Below, piece after piece: positions 1 to 4,644 of a DNA stretch of 14,077 bases. The notes beneath the pieces are model-generated. The model saw only the letters and a program-made list of their open reading frames with translations. It was not told the DNA's origin and searched no databases. This stretch comes from DATHVR01 sp035461175. Lineage in GTDB: Bacteria > Actinomycetota > Acidimicrobiia > Spongiisociales > ZC4RG35. The translations under genes and the position numbers were made by a program. The stretch's first letter is position 1, and each line of letters opens with the position of its first letter. The stretch spans positions 1 to 14,077 of the forward strand of contig DATHVR010000044.1 in assembly GCA_035461175.1 (NCBI GenBank), given 5' to 3'.

Positions 1-459
1 GAGGATCTCGGCGATCTCCTTGTAGGAGAAACCCTCCAGGTCGGCGAGCAGGACCGGCAGCCGGAAATGCTCGGGAAGCGCCTCGACCGCTTCTTTGATA
101 TCCGACTCGACCAGGCCCTCGAGGAGCTGGTCCTCGGCCGAGCGGGACATGTCGGCGGTCTCCTCAGCACCGATGCGGCGGTAGAGGTAAAGATCCTCCA
201 CCTCGCCCAGGTCGGTCTCGTCGGGACGGCGCTGGGCACGCCGGTACCGGTTGATGTAGGTGTTGGTCAGGATCCGATACAGCCAGGCCTTGAGGTTGGT
301 GCCGGCGGTAAAGGTGCCGTAGGCGCGGTAGGCCTTGAGCATCGTCTCCTGGACCAGATCCTCGGCGTCGGCAGGGTTGCGAGCCATACGCATTGCCGCC
401 GCGTATAGCTGGCCTGCGTACGGCATTGCGTCGCGCTCGAAATCGGCCTGATCTGCCAC
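1..459 (-). CDS. sigR: ECF RNA polymerase sigma factor, SigR/SigH type (5' part, runs off left edge)
   Basis: The visible 153 residues, read from a GTG at 459, form an extracytoplasmic-function sigma factor. Sigma region 2 spans about residues 8-85 and contains NPADAEDLVQETMLKAYRAY and GTNLKAWLYRILTNTYINRY. Region 4 starts near residue 120 (EALPEHFRLPVLLADLEGFS, then YKEIAEIL). These are the signatures of the actinobacterial SigR/SigH (ECF12) group, which in Streptomyces and Mycobacterium directs the disulfide-stress response under a zinc anti-sigma factor (RsrA/RshA). The C-terminal half of region 4 and any anti-sigma gene lie beyond the left edge. GTG 459 is the first start after an in-frame stop and fits the usual N-terminus; the next candidate is ATG 426. 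No Shine-Dalgarno precedes it, because the tRNA-Thr gene ends 3 nt upstream. The family assignment is secure; the redox role is inferred from the family. Confidence 0.93.
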   Translation of the reverse strand, partial: MADQADFERDAMPYAGQLYAAAMRMARNPADAEDLVQETMLKAYRAYGTFTAGTNLKAWLYRILTNTYINRYRRAQRRPDETDLGEVEDLYLYRRIGAEETADMSRSAEDQLLEGLVESDIKEAVEALPEHFRLPVLLADLEGFSYKEIAEIL

Positions 460-462
460 CGA

Positions 463-533
463 GCCGGAGAGGGGATTCGAACCCCTGGCCTAACGCTTAC
501 GAGGCGTTTGCTCTACCCCTGAGCTACTCCGGC
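463..533 (-). tRNA. tRNA-Thr (anticodon CGT)
   Basis: The minus strand folds as a complete 71-nt cloverleaf. The acceptor arms are GCCGGAG and CTCCGGC, the D arm is GCTC/GAGC, the anticodon stem is AACGC/GCGTT around the loop CTCGTAA, and the T arm is AGGGG-TTCGAAT-CCCCT. The centre of the 7-nt loop is CGT, which reads the threonine codon ACG. No CCA is encoded after the acceptor stem, so CCA must be added after transcription. There is no intron. The 5' end overlaps the last 10 nt of the upstream nuclease gene, and the 3' end lies 3 nt before the sigma factor start codon. Confidence 0.96.
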
Positions 534-988
534 GGAGCGGCGAATGGTAGCGACGGCCGGTCGGCGACCCGAGTCGGCGGCGGCTCTGGATCGAGGAAGT
601 CGCGGGCCCACCTGATGAGCCGCCGCTGGCCGTTGGCCGTGGGGATCAACCGCAGACTCATTCGATGCATGCCGTCGAACTCCGATGACGGGACGTAGTA
701 GCACCTATCGGTAGTGGCGTCGTAGATCGCCAGCCAGTCGACCAGGTCGGCGGTGTATGCATACTGGACCCAATCCGAATTCGACTGGTTCCTGGCGATG
801 ATCACCTTGCCATCGGACTCGGTGTACTTGACCTGGACTCGCTCCAGGGCGCCGGTGTCCTTGCGGTAGAGGATGACGTCGAACGGCACGTCGTGGCCGA
901 AGGGGATCGCCACCCCGAATCCCCGTTTGCGCAGGTCGGCGATGACCATCGCCTCCCCGATCTCGCCCTTGAGTGTCGTGATTCCCAT
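524..988 (-). CDS. Small PD-(D/E)XK nuclease, I-Ssp6803I / group I intron endonuclease-like
   Basis: A 154-residue protein with the layout of the PD-(D/E)XK 'group I intron endonuclease' family (Pfam PDDEXK_5 type), whose characterised member is I-Ssp6803I of about 150 residues. The visible core is KGEIGE with the early acidic residue E12, PFDVIL with D37, and VQVKYT giving the Q52-x-K54 pair. D37 and K54 are the expected metal and catalytic residues, and the Q-x-K form also occurs in I-Ssp6803I. A later strand, DWLAIYD...CYYVP (about 84-100), is also typical. The start is ATG 988, with a weak AAGGG about 10 nt upstream. There is no intron around it: it is free-standing between clpP and tRNA-Thr, and its stop codon TAG lies within the tRNA gene. 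It could be a domesticated nuclease or a free-standing homing-type enzyme; its DNA target is not visible. The fold is likely, the function open. Confidence 0.8.
   Translation of the reverse strand: MGITTLKGEIGEAMVIADLRKRGFGVAIPFGHDVPFDVILYRKDTGALERVQVKYTESDGKVIIARNQSNSDWVQYAYTADLVDWLAIYDATTDRCYYVPSSEFDGMHRMSLRLIPTANGQRRLIRWARDFLDPEPPPTRVADRPSLPFAAPPE
544..549 (-). promoter_or_regulatory. Possible -10 element for tRNA-Thr
   Basis: TACCAT on the minus strand fits the actinobacterial TANNNT -10 consensus and lies 10 nt before the tRNA 5' end, inside the last codons of the nuclease gene. I see no convincing -35 hexamer. It would let the tRNA be transcribed independently of the nuclease gene. Confidence 0.35.
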
Positions 989-1066
989 GCGGCGCCCTTC
1001 GATCCGGGCCCGACCTGCCCTCGACCGACAACCTACGGGACCGGTACGACACGGCGCCGCCCTCCG

Positions 1067-1114
1067 TTTTCGCGACAGAATCGCGCGCCATGGCGCGCAA
1101 TTCTGTCGCGAAAA
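1067..1114. repeat. 48-bp near-perfect palindrome downstream of clpP
   Basis: Two 24-nt arms meet with no spacer around a central CCATGG. The outer part is TTTTCGCGACAGAAT and its complement, the inner part GCGCGCCA and its complement. The single mismatch is C1082 against A1099, which becomes a G-U pair in a minus-strand transcript. It lies 2 nt after the clpP stop and 78 nt before the nuclease start. The TTTT is at the 5' side and AAAA at the 3' side on either strand, the reverse of an intrinsic terminator. It could be a REP-like repeat, a mRNA 3'-end stabiliser, a protein-binding dyad or a transposition remnant. No other copy occurs in the window. Confidence 0.9.
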
Positions 1115-1116
1115 GG

Positions 1117-1719
1117 TCAGGCCAGGCCGGGGGGGATGGCGGCGGGTGAGAGGATCCGGTCCACCAGTCCGTAGACCACGGCCTCGTCGGCCGTCATCCA
1201 GCGGTCGCGGTCGGTGTCGGTCCGGATCCGCTCGATGTCCTGGCCGGTGTGGCGGGCCAGGACCTGGTTGGCCTGCTCGCGCTGGCGAACAATCTCGGCG
1301 GCGTGGATCTCGATGTCGGAGGCCTGGCCGCCGACCCCGCCCACGTGGGGCTGGTGGATCATGACCCGGCCGTGCGGGAGAATCGAACGACCCCCCTCCT
1401 CACCGCCGGTGAGGATCAGCGCCGCCGCCGAGGCAGCCATGCCGATGCAGGTCGTCTCGACGGCCGGGCGCACATGGTGCATGGAGTCGTAGATGGCGAA
1501 CATGGCGTCCATCGATCCTCCCGGCGAGTTGATGTAGAGATGGATCGGCTTGTCGGGATCCTCGGACTCGAGGTGGAGCAGCTGGGCGACGATGAGGTTG
1601 GCGACCTCGTCGTCCACCGGCCGACCCAGGAACACAACCCGGTGCCCCAGCAGGCGCGAGTAGATGTCGAAGGCCCGCTCGCCGCGGGCGGTCTGTTCGA
1701 CAACGGTGGGGATGAGCAT
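1117..1719 (-). CDS. clpP: ATP-dependent Clp protease proteolytic subunit ClpP
   Basis: A 200-residue serine peptidase of family S14, the usual length for ClpP. ClpP assembles into a barrel that degrades proteins unfolded by ClpX or ClpC partners in the cytoplasm. The catalytic triad is visible: S97 in GMAASAAA, H122 in RVMIHQPHVGG and D172 in TDRDRWMTADEA. The substrate-channel motif LYINSPGGSMDAMFAIYD (about 61-78) is intact. The start is ATG 1719, chosen because AGGAGG sits 7 nt upstream; an upstream in-frame ATG at 1758 lacks such a site. The residues after the catalytic serine are Ala-Ala, where many ClpPs have Met-Gly or Met-Ala. No clpX or second clpP is adjacent. Codons near the C-terminus contain a run of seven C. 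The gene faces away from the SRPBCC-ArsR pair, and an ArsR-type operator lies just upstream of its ribosome-binding site. Confidence 0.97.
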   Translation of the reverse strand: MLIPTVVEQTARGERAFDIYSRLLGHRVVFLGRPVDDEVANLIVAQLLHLESEDPDKPIHLYINSPGGSMDAMFAIYDSMHHVRPAVETTCIGMAASAAALILTGGEEGGRSILPHGRVMIHQPHVGGVGGQASDIEIHAAEIVRQREQANQVLARHTGQDIERIRTDTDRDRWMTADEAVVYGLVDRILSPAAIPPGLA

Positions 1720-1726
1720 CGAGGTT

Positions 1727-1732
1727 CCTCCT
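1727..1732 (-). promoter_or_regulatory. Shine-Dalgarno site of clpP
   Basis: A perfect AGGAGG on the minus strand, 7 nt before ATG 1719. It decides the clpP start. It stands out because the first genes of most other transcription units here have no such site. Confidence 0.85.
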
Positions 1733-1734
1733 AA

Positions 1735-1752
1735 TGCAACTCGACGGTTGCA
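1735..1752. promoter_or_regulatory. Operator-like palindrome 1 (TGCAAC-N6-GTTGCA)
   Basis: Perfect 6-bp half-sites TGCAAC (1735-1740) and GTTGCA (1747-1752) are separated by TCGACG. The site is immediately upstream of the clpP Shine-Dalgarno sequence. If the minus-strand TAGGGT at 1757-1762 is the clpP -10 element, the site covers the predicted transcription start. It has the same half-sites and spacing as the second palindrome 36 bp away. The likely ligand, by context, is the ArsR-family protein encoded at 2136-2447. Confidence 0.6.
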
Positions 1753-1770
1753 GATCACCCTACCACGGCG

Positions 1771-1788
1771 TGCAACTGCTAAGTTGCA
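1771..1788. promoter_or_regulatory. Operator-like palindrome 2 (TGCAAC-N6-GTTGCA)
   Basis: Half-sites TGCAAC (1771-1776) and GTTGCA (1783-1788) are separated by TGCTAA; the dyad extends by one more base pair on each inner side (TGCAACT/AGTTGCA). It ends 3 nt before the SRPBCC start codon and overlaps its proposed -10 element, so a bound repressor would block transcription. Winged-helix ArsR proteins encoded next to SRPBCC genes commonly bind such dyads and repress their own operon; the assignment here is inferred from position. Confidence 0.65.
1780..1785 (+). promoter_or_regulatory. Possible -10 element of the SRPBCC-arsR operon
   Basis: TAAGTT matches TANNNT and ends 6 nt before ATG 1792, which places the expected transcription start on or next to the A of the start codon. 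There is no Shine-Dalgarno, so the mRNA is probably leaderless. The element lies inside operator 2. Confidence 0.5.
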
Positions 1789-1791
1789 CTT

Positions 1792-2139
1792 ATGGACGTG
1801 CAGCCAGAGATCGAACGGACCGCCGAGATCGATGCCCCACTGGAGGAAGTCTGGGACCGGATCATCGACGGGGACCTGGCCGAGGAGTGGATGGGAGTCA
1901 GGGTGGAGCCGCGACCGGGGGGCGGCGTCACCGTCCCCGGCCGGGAGACCATCGGGACCGTCGAAGAGGTCGATTCCGGTCGCTCAATCACCTGGTCATG
2001 GCGGGAGCCCGACGGTGACCCCTCGCAGGTATCGATCACCCTGGAACCGGCCGGAACGGGAACCCGGGTCACGGTCACCGAGCGCCTGCTCGAGTACCGC
2101 ATCACCGGCTCTCCCCCGGTCTTCCACGCCGCGGCGTGA
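1792..2139 (+). CDS. SRPBCC-domain protein (AHSA1/CalC-like), short
   Basis: A 115-residue START/Bet v1-like (SRPBCC) protein. The first helix and strand are seen in ERTAEIDAPLEEVWDRIIDG (about 7-27), followed by EEWMG, a run of strands through GTVEEVDSGRSITWSWREPD (about 55-74), and a late strand GTRVTVTERLLEYR (about 88-101). SRPBCC proteins fold around a hydrophobic cavity and bind small lipophilic ligands; some resemble the activator of Hsp90 ATPase. Family members are usually 140-160 residues and end in a long helix that closes the cavity. Here the protein ends at ITGSPPVFHAAA, and that helix appears missing or very short. The stop overlaps the arsR start (GTGA), so the two are translationally coupled. 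Such pairs are common in actinobacteria; the ligand is unknown. Confidence 0.8.
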   Translation: MDVQPEIERTAEIDAPLEEVWDRIIDGDLAEEWMGVRVEPRPGGGVTVPGRETIGTVEEVDSGRSITWSWREPDGDPSQVSITLEPAGTGTRVTVTERLLEYRITGSPPVFHAAA

Positions 2140-2447
2140 CCGACGCCCAGCCGGTCTTCGCCGCCCTGGCGGACCCAACCCGACGCGCTCTGTTCGAGCG
2201 GCTCAGTGCTCAGGGCCCCGCCTCGGCCTCCTCGTTGGCTCGGGAACTACCCATCACCCGCCAGGCCATCTCCAAGCATCTGGCCGTCCTCGACGACGCC
2301 GGCCTGGTCGAGCGCCGTTCGGCAGGCCGGGAGGTCGAGTACCGGGCCAGCCCTCGGGCGCTGGGTGAGGTGACCACCTGGATGGAACGGGTGGGCGCCG
2401 ACTGGGAGGAGCGTCTCGGGAAGCTGCGAAGAGCCGTCGAGGACTAG
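2136..2447 (+). CDS. ArsR-family winged-helix transcriptional regulator
   Basis: A 103-residue single-domain ArsR/SmtB-type repressor. VFAALADPTRRALFERLSAQ (about 7-26) is the classic first helix pair. SSLARELPITRQAISKHLAVL (about 32-52) is the helix-turn-helix with the recognition helix. GLVERRSAGREVEYRA is the beta-wing. The cysteine motifs of metal-sensing ArsR proteins (such as ELCVCDL) are absent, so it is not an obvious metal sensor. The start is GTG 2136, overlapping the stop of the SRPBCC gene by 4 nt. It probably represses its own operon through the palindromes at 1735-1752 and 1771-1788 and may also affect clpP. Its stop overlaps the stop of the convergent gene in a shared CTAG. Confidence 0.92.
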   Translation: MTDAQPVFAALADPTRRALFERLSAQGPASASSLARELPITRQAISKHLAVLDDAGLVERRSAGREVEYRASPRALGEVTTWMERVGADWEERLGKLRRAVED

Positions 2448-3031
2448 CGGCTCTGGAGGGCGTCGAGGGCTACCGCCAGGGATGCCGCCAGCCGAAAGTC
2501 GAGTCGCTCGTCGGGCACGTCGATCGTGTACCTGTCCCGCACCGATATTTGACGCTGGCTGCTCATGACCGTCTCGCCCGTGGCCTTGTCGACGAAGTCG
2601 AAATGGAACACGAACGGGATCCAGACCTCACCCAGGAAGGGGATGAAGTCCCAGATGCGGCGCAGGATGGCGATTCCCTGGCTCCGCTCCTGTCCGGTCA
2701 CCTCGACCCCGCTGTAGCGAACGTGCCAGGTGGAACGGAGCAGGCTCGCCCCGAAGTCCTTCTTGAACCAGCCGATCGCGGTTCCGGCCTGGTCGAAGAC
2801 GTCGTGCTCGGCCCGCACGTCGAGGCCGTGGCGGGCCTTGAACGAGAACAATGCCTCGGTCTTCGACTCGTCGGCATAGAAGGTGACCTGTTCTTTGAAC
2901 GACATCCGTTTCTGCTGGGCGAAGGCGATCATCTCCCCCTCGTTTCCGGCGGCGTCGGCGGCGCGGATCTCATAACGGTTGACCATGAGTGTGATCTTCT
3001 GACGGACGTAGAAACGGGACAGATGCTGCAT
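2444..3031 (-). CDS. LURP-one-related / tubby-like C-terminal fold protein, function unknown
   Basis: A 195-residue protein that looks like a member of the LURP-one-related (LOR, tubby C-terminal-like) group. The N-terminal FYVRQKITLMVNRYEI (about 7-22) and the centre KARHGLDVRAEHDVFDQAG, followed by IGWFKKDFGASL, match the usual strand pattern, in which a beta-barrel surrounds a central hydrophobic helix. No signal peptide is apparent. The stretch RRIWDFIPFLGEVWIPFVFH (about 124-143) is hydrophobic and could be the buried helix or a membrane-contacting segment. It begins directly after the holB stop (TGAATG), with GGGAG about 8 nt before its start inside holB, so it is the last gene of the MFS-tmk-holB operon. 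No biochemical role is established for bacterial members; I do not assign one. Confidence 0.7.
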   Translation of the reverse strand: MQHLSRFYVRQKITLMVNRYEIRAADAAGNEGEMIAFAQQKRMSFKEQVTFYADESKTEALFSFKARHGLDVRAEHDVFDQAGTAIGWFKKDFGASLLRSTWHVRYSGVEVTGQERSQGIAILRRIWDFIPFLGEVWIPFVFHFDFVDKATGETVMSSQRQISVRDRYTIDVPDERLDFRLAASLAVALDALQSR

Positions 3032-4057
3032 TCAGTCGGCTCCCAGGTGGGCGAACAGGTTGGCGAGGAGGAGTTGGCGACGGAGGTTGAGCTGGAGGTC
3101 GACAGTAGCGTCGAGGGCGGCTTCGGCGTTGGCGACGGCACGCGCCGGCGAGACGTCGGTGAGATCGGCCAGGGGGACGTCGGTGTTGCGGATCGGACCT
3201 CCGTGCTGGAGGGAGGCCGAGTCGGTGTACCACGAGGCGAGGATCTCGAGCCCGCTGGTGAGGAGGGCCAATTCGGCCCGCCGTTCCGCCCGGGCCTTGC
3301 GTTCCTTGTCAGCTTCGTCGCCTACCGCCTCGGCGATCATCGGCGCCAGCGCCTCCAGCACTTCCTCGGCCAACCGCTGGGCATCGCCCGGACGGGGGGT
3401 GACCCGGGTGGGGATGGACAACCAAAGGGTGCGGAAGTCCTTCACCTGGGGCCGGCGAGCCAGCGACACCGCCAGTCCCGGCCGACCCCCGGCCACCCGG
3501 GCAAGCCCTTGGGCGTCACCGGCCTCCAGACCCGAATCCACCAGCGCCGAGATCAAGTCGGTCTCGGCCACCCGCCCGAAATGGATCGTCCGGCAGCGGG
3601 AGGCGATCGTGGCTGGGAATTCGTCCTCGGACTCGGCCACGAGGATGAACACGGTGCTGGCCGGAGGCTCCTCGAGCGTCTTGAGCAGGGCATTGGCGGC
3701 CTGGTCGGTCATCAGCCCGGCCTCCTCGAACAGGAAGACCTTGCGGGCCCCCTCCACCGGGGTCATCGACGCCTGGGTGACGACCATTCGGATCTGTTCC
3801 ACCCCCAGGGTGGCCCGTCCCTCTGGGGCCACCGGCACCAGATCGGAGTGGTTTCCGGCCCGCGCCCGACGGCAGATGTTGCAGGTGGGGTCATCGGTCG
3901 GACACAGAAGGGCGGTGGCGAAATGCCTGGCCACGGTGGCCTTGCCGACCGCCGTCGCCCCCACGAAGAGATAGGCGTTGGCGGGCGACTCCAGCTCCCG
4001 CTCCAGCAGCTCAATCACCCGCTGATGGCCCATCACCCCTTCGAACCAGCCACTCAC
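3032..4057 (-). CDS. holB: DNA polymerase III subunit delta' (clamp loader)
   Basis: A 341-residue clamp-loader protein of the AAA+ family, expected to work with delta and tau/gamma to load the sliding clamp at the replication fork. It starts with GVMGHQRVIELLERELES, followed by the P-loop region FVGATAVGKAT (32-41), a short cysteine region C52-C59-C62 with NHSDLVPV, the Walker B-like KVFLFEEAGLM (106-116), NALLKTLEEPP (122-132) and the conserved SRC motif (153-155). The Walker A Ser/Thr position is Ala40 (Thr follows at 41), the Walker B Asp is Glu, and the fourth cysteine of the usual zinc module is Ala65, so ATPase activity and zinc binding may be lost; delta' is often not an ATPase. GTG 4057 overlaps the tmk stop by 4 nt, with GGAG 8 nt upstream. 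The tmk-holB pairing supports the call. Confidence 0.92.
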   Translation of the reverse strand: MSGWFEGVMGHQRVIELLERELESPANAYLFVGATAVGKATVARHFATALLCPTDDPTCNICRRARAGNHSDLVPVAPEGRATLGVEQIRMVVTQASMTPVEGARKVFLFEEAGLMTDQAANALLKTLEEPPASTVFILVAESEDEFPATIASRCRTIHFGRVAETDLISALVDSGLEAGDAQGLARVAGGRPGLAVSLARRPQVKDFRTLWLSIPTRVTPRPGDAQRLAEEVLEALAPMIAEAVGDEADKERKARAERRAELALLTSGLEILASWYTDSASLQHGGPIRNTDVPLADLTDVSPARAVANAEAALDATVDLQLNLRRQLLLANLFAHLGAD

Positions 4058-4644
4058 TCCAGCATCTCCATGATCTCGCCGACGATGGCCTCCACCGGCC
4101 GAGAGCCATCGATGAGATGGACCCGCTCGGGATCTTCGGTCGCCAGCCGACGATAGGCCGCGGCGACCTCACGCTGGAAGGCAGCCCCTTCGCCCCCGAT
4201 CCGGTCGATTCCGTCCTGACGTGACAGAGCGTCGTCGGGATCCAGCCACAGCACCGCCACCAGGTCCGGCACCACTCCGTCGAGGCCGGCCTCGTTGACC
4301 GTCCGCACCCGGTCGATTCCCAGCCCCCGGGCGCCTCCCTGATACGCCAGTGACGAGTAGTAGGAGCGGTCGGACACGACGAAGTCACCCCGCGCCAGTG
4401 CCGGGGCGATCACCTCGGCGGCGAGCTGGGCGCGTTGGGCAGCGAAGAGCAGGGCCTCGGTCCAGATAGCCATCGCCTCCCCGTGGAGGAGGATCGAACG
4501 GATCTCCTCCCCCAGCCGGGTTCCTCCCGGCTCCCTCACTTCGACCACGCTCCCTCCCAAAGCCTGGAGACGCGACGCCAACTCCCGGCAAACGGTCGAC
4601 TTACCGGCTCCGTCCACCCCCTCGACGGCCAGGTAGCGTCTCAT
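4054..4644 (-). CDS. tmk: Thymidylate (dTMP) kinase
   Basis: A 196-residue enzyme that phosphorylates dTMP to dTDP in dTTP synthesis. Visible are the P-loop GVDGAGKST (9-17), the dTMP-binding REPGGTRLGEEIR (37-49), the DR motif region DRSYYSSLAYQGG (92-104), and the LID region RQDGIDRIGGEGAAFQREV (142-160). The length is normal for a stand-alone bacterial Tmk. ATG 4644 overlaps the stop of the MFS gene (ATGA), and its own stop overlaps the holB start (GTGA). The same reading frame stays open far upstream, but that part lies over the MFS gene in another frame and is not coding. In several actinobacteria the corresponding gene is a fused MFS-Tmk protein; here the two parts are separate, overlapping genes. 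Confidence 0.96.
   Translation of the reverse strand: MRRYLAVEGVDGAGKSTVCRELASRLQALGGSVVEVREPGGTRLGEEIRSILLHGEAMAIWTEALLFAAQRAQLAAEVIAPALARGDFVVSDRSYYSSLAYQGGARGLGIDRVRTVNEAGLDGVVPDLVAVLWLDPDDALSRQDGIDRIGGEGAAFQREVAAAYRRLATEDPERVHLIDGSRPVEAIVGEIMEMLE

Noticed and set aside
67..408. Plus-strand open frame opposite the sigma factor
   Set aside because: The minus strand encodes a clear ECF sigma factor; the plus-strand translation has no family motif.
463..533. A group I intron in tRNA-Thr, prompted by the neighbouring intron-endonuclease-like gene
   Set aside because: The tRNA cloverleaf is contiguous with all stems intact, so no intron is present.
1067..1114. The palindrome as a rho-independent terminator of clpP
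   Set aside because: The A and T tracts are on the opposite sides to those required on either strand, and no T-run follows the stem in the clpP direction.
2549..4156. Plus-strand open frame of 535 codons opposite holB and the LURP-like gene
   Set aside because: Its translation is low-complexity and Gly/His/Asp-rich with no family motifs, and it lies antisense to two well-supported genes; such frames are common in GC-rich DNA.
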